DNA of 21,882 bases from the NCBI GenBank assembly GCA_048497495.1, contig JAFHCF010000073.1, forward strand, positions 1 to 21,882, read 5' to 3'. The stretch comes from JAFHCF01 sp048497495 (GTDB lineage Bacteria > Pseudomonadota > Alphaproteobacteria > Rhizobiales > Ancalomicrobiaceae). Each line of letters opens with the position of its first letter. Positions within the stretch are counted from its first letter, which is position 1. A program made the position numbers and the translations under genes. Below are positions 1 to 7,081 of this stretch, piece after piece. Below the pieces are notes generated by a model. It was not told the DNA's origin and did not search any database. It was given only the letters and a program-made list of their open reading frames with translations.

Positions 1-60
1 CAGCCCCTCGATCGATCGGGGGGCGGCCGTCTCGCATCCGACCCCCTTGGAACCCGACCG

Positions 61-834
61 ATGTCCTTCGACGACGACGAACTCGAACGCTATGCCCGCC
101 ATATCGTGTTGCGCGACGTCGGCGGGCCGGGGCAGCAGAAGCTGAAGGCGGCGCGGGTGCTGTGCATCGGCACCGGCGGGCTCGGCGCGCCGATCGTGAT
201 GTATCTCGCCGCCGCCGGCGTCGGCACGCTCGGGCTGGTCGACGACGACGTGGTGTCGCTCTCCAATCTCCAGCGCCAGGTGATCCACGGCACGCCCGAC
301 GTCGGCCGCCCCAAGGTGGAGAGCGCCCGCGACGCGGTGGCGCGGATCAATCCGCACGTGACGATCGAGGCGCACCAGACCCGGTTCGTGCCCGAGAACG
401 CCCGCGCCCTGGTCGAGGCCTACGACATCGTCGTCGACGGCACCGACAACTTCACCACCCGGTTTCTCGCCGCCGACACCTGCTTCGCCGTCGGGCGCGT
501 CCTGGTGACCGCCGCCGTCTCCGAGTTCGACGGGTCGATCACCACGCTGGCGCCGCACAGGGTCGGCGCCGACGGCGAGCCCAACCCGAGCTATCGCTGC
601 CTCTTCCCCGAACCGCCGCCGCCCGGACTGGTCCCGGCCTGCGCCCAGGCCGGCATCCTCGGGGCGGTGGTCGGCGTCCTCGGCACGCTGGCGGCGACCG
701 AGGTTCTGAAGCTGATCACGCAAGTCGGCGAACCGCTGATCCGCCGGCTGCTGATGGTCGACACCCGCTCGATGCGCTTCGAGACCATCGACTACCGCCG
801 CAGCCCGGCGACGAAGGTGCCGGTCGTGCCCTGA
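61..834 (+). CDS. moeB: HesA/MoeB/ThiF-family sulfur-carrier adenylyltransferase
   Basis: This 257-aa protein is an E1-like enzyme. The family adenylates the C-terminal glycine of a small sulfur carrier (MoaD or ThiS) in the cytoplasm, for molybdopterin or thiazole synthesis. The Rossmann ATP-binding motif GTGGLG is at residues 37-42. The acidic DDD stretch is at 61-63, the NLQRQ arm at 69-73, and the DGTDNF motif that contacts adenylate at 126-131. The conserved cysteine of the ACAQAG segment is C194. The family normally has two CxxC zinc pairs. Here the first reads SYRC (S177, C180), and the C-terminus ends at residue 257 without the second pair, so the structural zinc site appears lost. 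No rhodanese domain is fused. No moaD or thiS is adjacent, so MoeB and ThiF cannot be separated firmly. Confidence 0.85.
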   Translation: MSFDDDELERYARHIVLRDVGGPGQQKLKAARVLCIGTGGLGAPIVMYLAAAGVGTLGLVDDDVVSLSNLQRQVIHGTPDVGRPKVESARDAVARINPHVTIEAHQTRFVPENARALVEAYDIVVDGTDNFTTRFLAADTCFAVGRVLVTAAVSEFDGSITTLAPHRVGADGEPNPSYRCLFPEPPPPGLVPACAQAGILGAVVGVLGTLAATEVLKLITQVGEPLIRRLLMVDTRSMRFETIDYRRSPATKVPVVP

Positions 835-878
835 TCGGATCTTCCCGAAATTCGGAAGGTCTCCTCGTCGGCGTCCGC

Positions 879-1003
879 GCGCGATGGTTCGAGGCTCGCT
901 CCGCTCGCACCTCACCATGAAGCGTTTGTGCTTACCGCAATGAAAACAAGCGCTTCATGGTGAGGTGCCCCGCGTGAGCGGGGCCTCGAACCATCTCGCA
1001 CGG
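879..1003. repeat. Dispersed palindromic intergenic repeat, copy 1
   Basis: The outer arms GATGGTTCGAGGC (883-895) and GCCTCGAACCATC (983-995) are perfect inverted repeats. A second nested pair, CCTCACCATGAAGCG (910-924) and CGCTTCATGGTGAGG (951-965), is also perfect. A close relative lies at 13582-13694 with the same order of arms. The element fills most of the gap between the moeB-like stop and the aminotransferase stop, where two genes converge. It could fold into a cruciform or act as a transcription barrier. I recall elements with these arms as common in Hyphomicrobiales genomes. No coding capacity is evident. Confidence 0.85.
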
Positions 1004-1075
1004 CCGTGCCGCGACGACATTCGTGCACCGAGACGGCGCGGGAAGGAATTTCCTGTCGGGTGATGACCAGCGTCT

Positions 1076-2278
1076 TCAGCCGACGAAATGGTCCTGCAGC
1101 GCTTCCACCGCCGCCTGGACACCGCCACGCCCGTGCGGGATGGCGAGCGCCTTCAGGCCGATCTCGACCGCGCCGAGCGTGCCGAGCACCATCGGCGCGT
1201 TGGCGTAGCCCATATGGGCGATGCGGAAGGCCTTGCCCGAGAGATCGCCGATGCCCGAGCCGAGGATCACGCCGCATTTCTCGCGGGTGAAGCCGCGCAA
1301 GGCCTGCGGGTCGAAGCCGGGGGTGAGGATGGTCGTCACCGACGGCGAGCGGGCCGAGGGCTCCGAGATGTTGAACTCCAGCGCCCCGCCGGTCGCCCAG
1401 ACCCCGACCGCGGCATGCACGGCGCGGGCGAGCGAGGCGTGGCGGGCCCAGACGTGTTCCAGGCCCTCGTCGAAGATGAGATCGAAGGCGGCGCGTTGGC
1501 CGAAGAGCGCGTGGGCCGGCGCGGTGCCGCAGAACTTGCGATAGCCCTCGTCGAGATCGCGGGCCGACCAGTCCCAGTAGGATTCGCGCAGGTTCGCCGT
1601 CCGATGCACCGCCTTGGCCTTGGGACCGGCGGCGACGAAGGCGAGGCCGGGGATCATCATCAACCCCTTCTGCGAGGCGGTCAGCGCCACGTCGACGCCC
1701 CAGGCGTCCATCTCGAAGGGCATGCAGCCGATCGAGGCGATGCCGTCGACCATCAAGAGCGCCGGATGACCGGCCGCGTCGATCGCGGCGCGGACGCCCG
1801 CGATGTCGTTGGCGACGCCCGAGGCGGTGTCGACCTGCACCACCAGCACCGCCTTGATCGCGTGGGTCGTGTCGGCGGCGAGGCGCGCCGCCACGGCGCT
1901 CGGATCGACCGCCTCGCGCCAACCGCGCGGCAGCACCTCGACCTCGATCCCGTGGAAGGCGCCGGCCTCGCCCCAACCGACGGCGAAGCGGCCGGATTCG
2001 AGCACCAGCACCTTGTCACCGCGCGACAACACGTTGGTCAGCGTGCCTTCCCAGCCGCCGTGACCGTTGGCGATGTAGATGTAGGTCGAGGCGGTCTCGG
2101 TGCGGAAGATGGTCTTCAGGTCGGCGAGGCAACTCTTGGTGACCGCGAACAGTTCCTCGGAATAGATGTCGACCGACGGCCGATGCATCGCCGCGAGGAC
2201 GACCTCGGGCACGTTGGTCGGGCCGGGAATGGAGAGGAATTCGCGGCCTCGGGCGAGCGACATGCGGGGCACCTTCAC
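1076..2278 (-). CDS. PLP-dependent aminotransferase, alanine/serine-glyoxylate type
   Basis: This 400-aa protein is a fold-type I, class V aminotransferase. The start of the mature fold, IPGPTNVPEVV (residues 17-27), is the family hallmark. The NGHGGWEG cofactor-binding loop is at 71-78. MVDGIASIG (176-184) holds the Asp that contacts the PLP pyridine nitrogen. The PLP-binding lysine is K204 in TASQKGLM. The substrate-carboxylate arginine is probably R352 in FRIAHMGYAN. The length matches serine-glyoxylate aminotransferases of alphaproteobacteria (about 400 aa). Expected reaction: glyoxylate plus serine or alanine gives glycine plus the keto acid. M1 at 2278 is used, and M6 is possible. It lies 107 bp downstream of pheA on the same strand and ends against repeat copy 1. 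No serine-cycle genes are adjacent, so a methylotrophic role cannot be claimed. Confidence 0.85.
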   Translation of the reverse strand: MKVPRMSLARGREFLSIPGPTNVPEVVLAAMHRPSVDIYSEELFAVTKSCLADLKTIFRTETASTYIYIANGHGGWEGTLTNVLSRGDKVLVLESGRFAVGWGEAGAFHGIEVEVLPRGWREAVDPSAVAARLAADTTHAIKAVLVVQVDTASGVANDIAGVRAAIDAAGHPALLMVDGIASIGCMPFEMDAWGVDVALTASQKGLMMIPGLAFVAAGPKAKAVHRTANLRESYWDWSARDLDEGYRKFCGTAPAHALFGQRAAFDLIFDEGLEHVWARHASLARAVHAAVGVWATGGALEFNISEPSARSPSVTTILTPGFDPQALRGFTREKCGVILGSGIGDLSGKAFRIAHMGYANAPMVLGTLGAVEIGLKALAIPHGRGGVQAAVEALQDHFVG

Positions 2279-2351
2279 GTTGGACGGTCGTCAGGGAGGC
2301 GCGAGAATAGGGACCACCCCCACGATCGCGCAATCCCCAAAGCGGGGGGCA

Positions 2352-2381
2352 GACCGGCGAGGCCGAAGCGGCGCGCCGGTC
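2352..2381 (-). terminator. Possible weak hairpin after pheA
   Basis: An 8-bp perfect stem, GACCGGCG and CGCCGGTC with a 14-nt loop, begins five bases past the pheA stop. It has no clear T-run on the minus strand, so it may slow transcription or protect the 3' end rather than terminate. A second small dyad (CCCC/GGGG, 2335-2347) follows. No other element is recognisable in the pheA-aminotransferase gap. Confidence 0.3.
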
Positions 2382-2385
2382 GCTC

Positions 2386-3273
2386 TCACATGCCGCGCAC
2401 CATCGGGCGGGCGAGGCGGGGCTCGACCTCCTTCATGGTGTCGCGATAGGGCGAGGCGCGGTAGACGCCGAGGAGGCGGTAATCGGCGAAGAAGCCGAGT
2501 TCCTCCAGCGCCATGGCGAGGCCGCGCTCGCTCGGATGACCCTCGACGTCGGAGAGGAACTGGGTCGCGGTGAAGTGGCCCTCGACCATGTAGCTCTCGA
2601 GCTTGGTCATGTTGATGCCGTTGGTGGCGAAGCCGCCCATCGCCTTGTAGAGGGCTGCCGGCACGTTGCGCACCTTGAAGACGAAGGTGGTCATGATCTG
2701 GCCGATGCCGGGGGCGGCGCGCAGGTCCTCCTTCGACAGGATGACGAAGCGGGTGGTGTTGTGCGACTGGTCCTCGACGTCGGGCTTGAGGATGTCGAGG
2801 CCGTAGATCTCGGCGGCGAGACGGGAGGCGACGGCGCCCCGGGTCGGATCGCCGAGTTGGGCGATCTCGCGGGCGGCGCCGGCGGTGTCGGCGCCGACCA
2901 CCGGCTTGAGGCCGAGGGCGCGCAGGGTCTCGCGGCATTGGCCGAGGGCCTGCGGATGGCTCTGCACGGTCTTGAGATCGGCGAGCCGCGCGCCCTTCAC
3001 CGCCATCAACTGATGACGGATCGGCAGGAAATACTCGCCGATGATGTGCAGGTCCGACTGCGGCAGCAGGTGGTGGATGTCGGCGACGCGACCGGCGATC
3101 GAGTTCTCGATCGGGATCATGCCGAGATCGGCGTGACCCGATTCGATCTCGGCGAAACAATCCTCGAAGGTGGCGCAGGGGATCGCTTCGAAGTCGGGAT
3201 AGACCTCGCGACAGGCGATATGGGAGTTGGCTCCCGGTTCACCCTGGAAGACGATCTTCTTGCGGCCGGTCAT
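2386..3273 (-). CDS. pheA: Prephenate dehydratase
   Basis: This 295-aa stand-alone enzyme converts prephenate to phenylpyruvate in phenylalanine biosynthesis. The catalytic domain spans about residues 6-185. It has GEPGANSH near the N-terminus (11-18), the ENS motif at 56-58, SHPQAL at 105-110, and the catalytic TRF signature at 174-176 (NTTRF). A C-terminal ACT domain (about 195-275) contains ESYM (226-229), the alphaproteobacterial form of the ESRP phenylalanine-binding motif, so feedback inhibition is expected. No chorismate mutase domain is fused. The reading frame stays open far upstream, antisense-like through kdsB, but MTGRKK at 3273 is chosen. An AAGGA ribosome site sits 7 nt before it, and it is where homology begins. 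It lies 32 bp after the kdsB stop, so the two are probably co-transcribed. Confidence 0.93.
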   Translation of the reverse strand: MTGRKKIVFQGEPGANSHIACREVYPDFEAIPCATFEDCFAEIESGHADLGMIPIENSIAGRVADIHHLLPQSDLHIIGEYFLPIRHQLMAVKGARLADLKTVQSHPQALGQCRETLRALGLKPVVGADTAGAAREIAQLGDPTRGAVASRLAAEIYGLDILKPDVEDQSHNTTRFVILSKEDLRAAPGIGQIMTTFVFKVRNVPAALYKAMGGFATNGINMTKLESYMVEGHFTATQFLSDVEGHPSERGLAMALEELGFFADYRLLGVYRASPYRDTMKEVEPRLARPMVRGM

Positions 3274-3305
3274 GAATGGGTCCTTCGACTTGATCTCGGC
3301 GGAGT

Positions 3306-4052
3306 TCAACGGGCGGCGAGGATGGCGCGGGCGCGCTCCAGATCCTCGGGGGTGTCGACGCCGAGCGGCACGGTGTCGACGATCTCGGCGTCGATGCGCA
3401 TGCCGGCCTCGAGGGCGCGCAGCTGCTCGAGCTTCTCGCGGCGCTCCAGCGGCGAGGGCGGCAGCGTGACGAATCGGGCGAGCGCGGCGCGGCGGTAGGC
3501 GTAGAGGCCGATGTGGTGGAAGTGCGACCCTTCGCCCCAGGGCGCGGTGGCGCGGGTGAAGTAGAGGGCGCGCAGCCGGCTCGGTCCGATCGGCGAGCCG
3601 ACGACCTTGACGACGTTGGGATTGGTCCGCTCCTCGTCGCGCACGATCTCGGCGGTGAGGGTGGCGATGTCGACCGCCGGATCGTCGAGCGGCGCGATGG
3701 CGGCGCGCACGGCGCGCGGCTCGATGGTCGGCAGATCGCCCTGGACATTGACCACGACGTCGAAGCGACCATCGGGGTCGAAGCGGCCGAGCGCCTCGAA
3801 AATGCGGTCGGACCCGGAGGGATGGCCCGGATCGGTCATCACCGCCTCGCCGCCGGCCGCCCTCACCGCCTCGAGGATGCGGGCGTCGTCGGCCGCCACC
3901 ACCACCGGGCCGATGTCGGCCTCGCGCGCGCGGCGCCACACCTGGACGATCATCGGCTCACCGCCGATGTCGGCGAGCGGCTTGCCCGGCAGACGGCTCG
4001 CGGTCATGCGGGAGGGGATCAACACCACGGGCGAGAAGCGGATCGACGACAT
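3306..4052 (-). CDS. kdsB: 3-deoxy-manno-octulosonate cytidylyltransferase (CMP-KDO synthetase)
   Basis: This 248-aa cytoplasmic nucleotidyltransferase activates KDO with CTP for transfer to lipid A, an essential step in Gram-negative lipopolysaccharide synthesis. The signature IPSRMTASRLPGKPL (residues 12-26) is the CTP-binding loop. HPSGSDR (77-83) is a variant of the usual H-x-SGTDR. VQGDLP (103-108) holds the metal-binding Asp. The GLYAYRR segment and the VDTPEDLERA C-terminus also match the family. Start M1 at 4052 gives the normal family length, and the longer frame upstream (to 4334) encodes low-complexity sequence unlike any KdsB. It is divergent from cycM and upstream of pheA, an arrangement I recall from many Hyphomicrobiales. 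Confidence 0.94.
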   Translation of the reverse strand: MSSIRFSPVVLIPSRMTASRLPGKPLADIGGEPMIVQVWRRAREADIGPVVVAADDARILEAVRAAGGEAVMTDPGHPSGSDRIFEALGRFDPDGRFDVVVNVQGDLPTIEPRAVRAAIAPLDDPAVDIATLTAEIVRDEERTNPNVVKVVGSPIGPSRLRALYFTRATAPWGEGSHFHHIGLYAYRRAALARFVTLPPSPLERREKLEQLRALEAGMRIDAEIVDTVPLGVDTPEDLERARAILAAR

Positions 4053-4351
4053 GGGCGGCAAACTCTGGGAGAGGGCGGAGACGCGCGGTCGAATGGACCT
4101 TATAGTTATGGACAGGCGCGCGGGAAAGCACGTAGTCTTCCGCGCGTCGTCCAATTCGCAGGATCGGCTCCCGTCGGGGCGCGGAACCGCCGAATGCGAG
4201 CCGGACGAGCCGCTCCCCATCCCGTCTCCGGGCGTGGGCCGGGTGGCCTTCGTGAAATTCGAGACGACGAAGAATTCGTCGCCCGCCGCGATCCGTCGCT
4301 CGGGGACGTCGAGTGGACCACGCGGGAAGCGCACGATCGGAGCAGCGTTCC
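4053..4351. promoter_or_regulatory. Divergent kdsB / cycM intergenic region
   Basis: This 299-bp region separates two divergent genes and must hold both promoters. On the minus strand a TATAAG-like -10 lies within CTATAAGG (around 4098-4105), but no convincing -35 is placed before it. A perfect dyad, CGACGAA-gaa-TTCGTCG (4265-4281), lies 71 nt before the cycM start and could be a regulator site. I see no ORF with believable codon usage here. Confidence 0.4.
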
Positions 4352-4894
4352 ATGAATTTTCAAGACGTGAACAAGGGCGTCGGCGCCCTTCTCGGTGCCG
4401 GCATCTGGGCGATGGTGACGGGCATGGTGTCGTCGATCATCTTCGCCCCCGAAATGCCCGCCAAGCCGGGCTACGCGGTGGCGATCGCCGGCGAGGCCAA
4501 GACCGAGACCAAGGCCGCCGCGGTGACCGTGGCGCCGATCGAGGAGCGCCTGAAGACCGCCGACGCCGCGCGCGGCCAGAAGGGCTTCTCCAAGTGCACC
4601 TCCTGCCACACCCCGGACAAGGGCGGCGCCAACAAGGTCGGCCCCAATCTTTGGGGCATCGTCACCGGTCCCAAGGCCCATCTCGGCGGCTTCAAGTACA
4701 CCGCCGGCTTCGCCGAACGTCACAAGGCGGGCGAGACCTGGACCTATGCCGATCTCGACAAGTATCTGACCGACCCCAAGGCCTTCGTGCCCGGCACCGC
4801 CATGTCCTTCGCCGGCATCAAGGACGCGGCCGACCGCGCCGACGTCATCGCCTACCTGCGCTCGCTCGCCGACACGCCGGCGGCGCTGCCGTGA
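4352..4894 (+). CDS. cycM: Membrane-anchored class I cytochrome c (CycM-like)
   Basis: This 180-aa protein starts with an uncleaved-looking hydrophobic anchor (residues 8-32, GVGALLGAGIW onward). An alanine- and lysine-rich linker (about 35-70) follows, then a mitochondrial-type cytochrome c domain. The haem motif is CTSCH (C82, C85, H86), GPNLWG is at 98-103, and the distal Met ligand is probably M151 in PGTAMSF. It should be a periplasm-facing electron carrier between the bc1 complex and a terminal oxidase, as described for CycM in Bradyrhizobium. M1 at 4352 (MNFQDVNK) is preferred over the upstream in-frame ATG at 4313, because the anchor starts right after it and GGAG lies about 8 nt before. 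The gene is monocistronic, with its own terminator downstream. Confidence 0.92.
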   Translation: MNFQDVNKGVGALLGAGIWAMVTGMVSSIIFAPEMPAKPGYAVAIAGEAKTETKAAAVTVAPIEERLKTADAARGQKGFSKCTSCHTPDKGGANKVGPNLWGIVTGPKAHLGGFKYTAGFAERHKAGETWTYADLDKYLTDPKAFVPGTAMSFAGIKDAADRADVIAYLRSLADTPAALP

Positions 4895-4928
4895 ACGGTG
4901 GTCCGCGCGCGCGATCGTGACGACGTGG

Positions 4929-4955
4929 AAGGCCGGGGCGACCCGGCCTTCTTCG
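4929..4955 (+). terminator. Rho-independent terminator of cycM
   Basis: The sequence AAGGCCGGG-GCGA-CCCGGCCTT forms a 9-bp perfect stem with a GCGA tetraloop (4929-4950), followed by CTTCG. It lies 35 bp after the cycM stop. The T-tract is short, as is usual in GC-rich alphaproteobacteria. Confidence 0.8.
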
Positions 4956-5009
4956 CGTCTCGCCGGCTTCCTCGGCGCCGGACTCTCGTCGCGGCGACGA
5001 AGGGGCTGC

Positions 5010-5134
5010 AATACCAACGGTCGGCGATGCTGACGCATCCGACCGTTGAAGACATGCGAATTTCTCATAGGCATCAGCGGCATGAGAAATTCGCATACGG
5101 AATACCAAAGGTCATTCTCAATGCCCTTTGGTAT
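5010..5134. repeat. Cluster of three perfect hairpins (REP/MITE-like)
   Basis: Three back-to-back perfect inverted repeats stand in 125 bp. Hairpin 1 is CAACGGTCGG/CCGACCGTTG (5015-5024 and 5039-5048, 14-nt loop). Hairpin 2 is ATGCGAATTTCTCAT/ATGAGAAATTCGCAT (5054-5068 and 5082-5096, a 15-bp stem with a 13-nt loop). Hairpin 3 is ATACCAAAGG/CCTTTGGTAT (5102-5111 and 5125-5134, 13-nt loop). The left edge ATACCAA (5011-5017) can also pair with the right edge TTGGTAT (5128-5134), so the whole block has terminal inverted repeats. Hairpin 2 is AT-rich compared with its surroundings. The block separates cycM from the yej operon and encodes no protein. Confidence 0.85.
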
Positions 5135-5137
5135 AAT
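5132..5137 (+). promoter_or_regulatory. Possible -10 box (TATAAT) ahead of the yej operon
   Basis: A perfect TATAAT overlaps the right arm of hairpin 3, 97 nt before the first yejA-like start. The hexamer 17 nt upstream (AGGTCA, 5109-5114) is a poor -35, so an activator or a different sigma factor would be needed. In this GC-rich DNA an exact TATAAT is uncommon, which is the main argument for it. Confidence 0.3.
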
Positions 5138-5233
5138 CTCGCCCGAATCTTTCGCTCAGATGGACTGCCGCCGCTCCGCCCTCGGTTCCGTCGAACCCTG
5201 TCCCACCATCCCACGTCGAGACCCGGAAAGCCC

Positions 5234-7081
5234 ATGCGCCAGATCCCGACCTTCGCCCTCGCCTTCGGCCTCGCCCTCGGTCTCGCCGCTCCGGTCCACG
5301 CCGAGGAGCCACCATGGCGCCACGGCGCCTCGCTGATGGGCACGCCGAAGTATCCGGCAGGCTTCGCGCATTTCGACTACGTGAACCCGACCGCGCCCAA
5401 GGGCGGGCTGCTCAGGATGTCGGAGACCGGAACCTTCGACAGCTTCAATCCGATCCTACCGAAGGGCAACGTGGCGACCGGGATCGGCCTGATCAACGAA
5501 CAACTGATGGCCTCCGCCCTCGACGAGGTATCGACCGAATACGGCGAGATCGCCGAGGCGCTGAAATACCCTGACGACTTCGCCTGGGTGAGCTATCGGC
5601 TGAACCCGAAGGCGCGCTGGCACGACGGCGCGCCCATCACCCCGGAAGACGTCGTATGGTCCTTCGAGGTGATCAAGGCCAACAACCCGAGCCAAGCCTT
5701 CTACTACCAACACGTGGTCAAGGCGGAGAAGACCGGCGACCGGGAGGTGACCTTCACCTTCGACCAGGCGGGAAACCGCGAGCTGCCGCAGATCGTCGGC
5801 CAACTGACGGTGCTGCCCAGGCATTGGTGGGAGGCCGCCGGGTCGGACGGCAAGAAGCGCTCGATCACCGAGACGACGCTCGACATCCCGCTCGGCTCCG
5901 GCCCCTATCGGCTGAAGGGCTTCGACCCCGGCCGCAGCACGGTCTACGAGCGGGTGAAGGACTATTGGGGGGCGGCGCTTCCGACCCATGTCGGCGCCGA
6001 CAATTTCGACGAGATCCGTTACGAGTACTTCCGCGACGACACGGTCGATCTCGAGGCCTTCAAGGGCGACGTCTACGACGTCCGCCTCGAGGCGAGCGCC
6101 AAGAATTGGGCCACCGCCTACGACTTTCCCGCCCGCGCGGAAGGCCGCGTCGTCCTCGACAACATCCCGGAGAGGGGTCGAGGCGTGATGGTCGGCTTCG
6201 TGCCCAACCTCAGGCGCGACAGGTTCAAGGACGTCCGCGTCCGTCAGGCGCTCACCCTGGCGCTGCCCTTCGAGGACATGAACCGCACCATGTTCTTCGG
6301 CCAGTACGAGCGGGTGACGAGCTATTTCTACCCGACGGAACTCGCCGCCACGGGACTGCCGGAGAGCGCCGAAATCGCCATCCTGAAGGAGGCCGAGATG
6401 GCCGGGCCGATCCCGCCGGAGGTCTTCACCACCGCCTATGCGCCGCCGATGACCAATGACGCGGCGAGTGAGCGCGCCAATCTGCGCAAGGCGCTCGGGC
6501 TCTTCGCCGCCGCCGGCTGGACCAACAAGGGCGGCAAGCTCACCAACGCCGCGGGCGAGACCTTCAAGGTCGAGTTCCTGATCAACAGCCCGGCATTCGA
6601 ACGCGTCGGCGTGCGCTATCGCGAGCAACTCGCCAAGATCGGCGTCGGGCTGACGATCCGATCGGTCGACAGCTCGCAATATACCAACCGCGTCCGCAAC
6701 CGCGACTACGACATGATCTACACCGGCTGGGCGGAGAGCCTGTCGCCGGGCAACGAGCAACTGGACTATTTCGGCTCGAAGGCCGCGGCGAGCGACAGTT
6801 CGAAGAACTACGCCGGTATCGAGAATCCGGTGGTCGACGCCCTGATCAAGCGCGTGATCTACGCCAAGGACCGTGGCGAGTTGATCGCCGCGAGCCGGGC
6901 GCTCGATCGGGTGCTCCTGTGGAACCACTACGTGGTGCCGGGATGGACGCTCTCCGCCACCCGCATGGCGCGCTGGGACCGCTTCTCCCATCCCGAGCCG
7001 TTGCCGGCCTATTCGACCGGCTTCCCGACGATCTGGTGGTGGGACGCGGCCAAGGCCGCCAAGGCCGGGGTGGCGAAGTGA
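5234..7081 (+). CDS. yejA: Yej-type peptide ABC transporter, periplasmic binding protein 1
   Basis: This 615-aa protein belongs to the family-5 extracellular solute-binding proteins (SBP_bac_5). A Sec signal peptide runs over residues 1-23 (MRQIPTFALAFG to VHA, before EEPPW). The mature start contains the YejA hallmark (HGASLMGTPKYP, then FDYVNPTAPKGG), followed by FNPILPKGN-type segments typical of YejA. Its role is to capture oligopeptides, and in enterobacteria microcin C, for the YejBEF membrane complex. ATG 5234 is chosen because it begins the signal peptide and a GGAAAG site precedes it; the frame is open upstream but encodes no homologous sequence. The stop overlaps the next gene's GTG (GTGA). 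It is the first gene of the operon and a paralogue of the second. Confidence 0.92.
   Translation: MRQIPTFALAFGLALGLAAPVHAEEPPWRHGASLMGTPKYPAGFAHFDYVNPTAPKGGLLRMSETGTFDSFNPILPKGNVATGIGLINEQLMASALDEVSTEYGEIAEALKYPDDFAWVSYRLNPKARWHDGAPITPEDVVWSFEVIKANNPSQAFYYQHVVKAEKTGDREVTFTFDQAGNRELPQIVGQLTVLPRHWWEAAGSDGKKRSITETTLDIPLGSGPYRLKGFDPGRSTVYERVKDYWGAALPTHVGADNFDEIRYEYFRDDTVDLEAFKGDVYDVRLEASAKNWATAYDFPARAEGRVVLDNIPERGRGVMVGFVPNLRRDRFKDVRVRQALTLALPFEDMNRTMFFGQYERVTSYFYPTELAATGLPESAEIAILKEAEMAGPIPPEVFTTAYAPPMTNDAASERANLRKALGLFAAAGWTNKGGKLTNAAGETFKVEFLINSPAFERVGVRYREQLAKIGVGLTIRSVDSSQYTNRVRNRDYDMIYTGWAESLSPGNEQLDYFGSKAAASDSSKNYAGIENPVVDALIKRVIYAKDRGELIAASRALDRVLLWNHYVVPGWTLSATRMARWDRFSHPEPLPAYSTGFPTIWWWDAAKAAKAGVAK

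Noticed and set aside
4..23. CCCCTCGAT/ATCGGGGGG dyad at the window start
   Set aside because: The arms leave almost no loop and there is no T-tract. The upstream gene is outside the window, so a terminator cannot be judged.
841..858. Terminator hairpin after the moeB-like gene
   Set aside because: Only a 5-bp CTTCC/GGAAG stem with an 8-nt loop and no T-tract; too weak to call.
3274..3939. N-terminal extension of pheA to give a 517-aa protein
   Set aside because: The extra frame is low-complexity sequence antisense-phased through kdsB. A good ribosome site and the family N-terminus occur at 3273.
5456..6991. 511-codon minus-strand frame across the first yejA
   Set aside because: Mirror-frame artefact of high GC. 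It has no recognisable motif, signal peptide or ribosome site, and the plus strand encodes a clear solute-binding protein.
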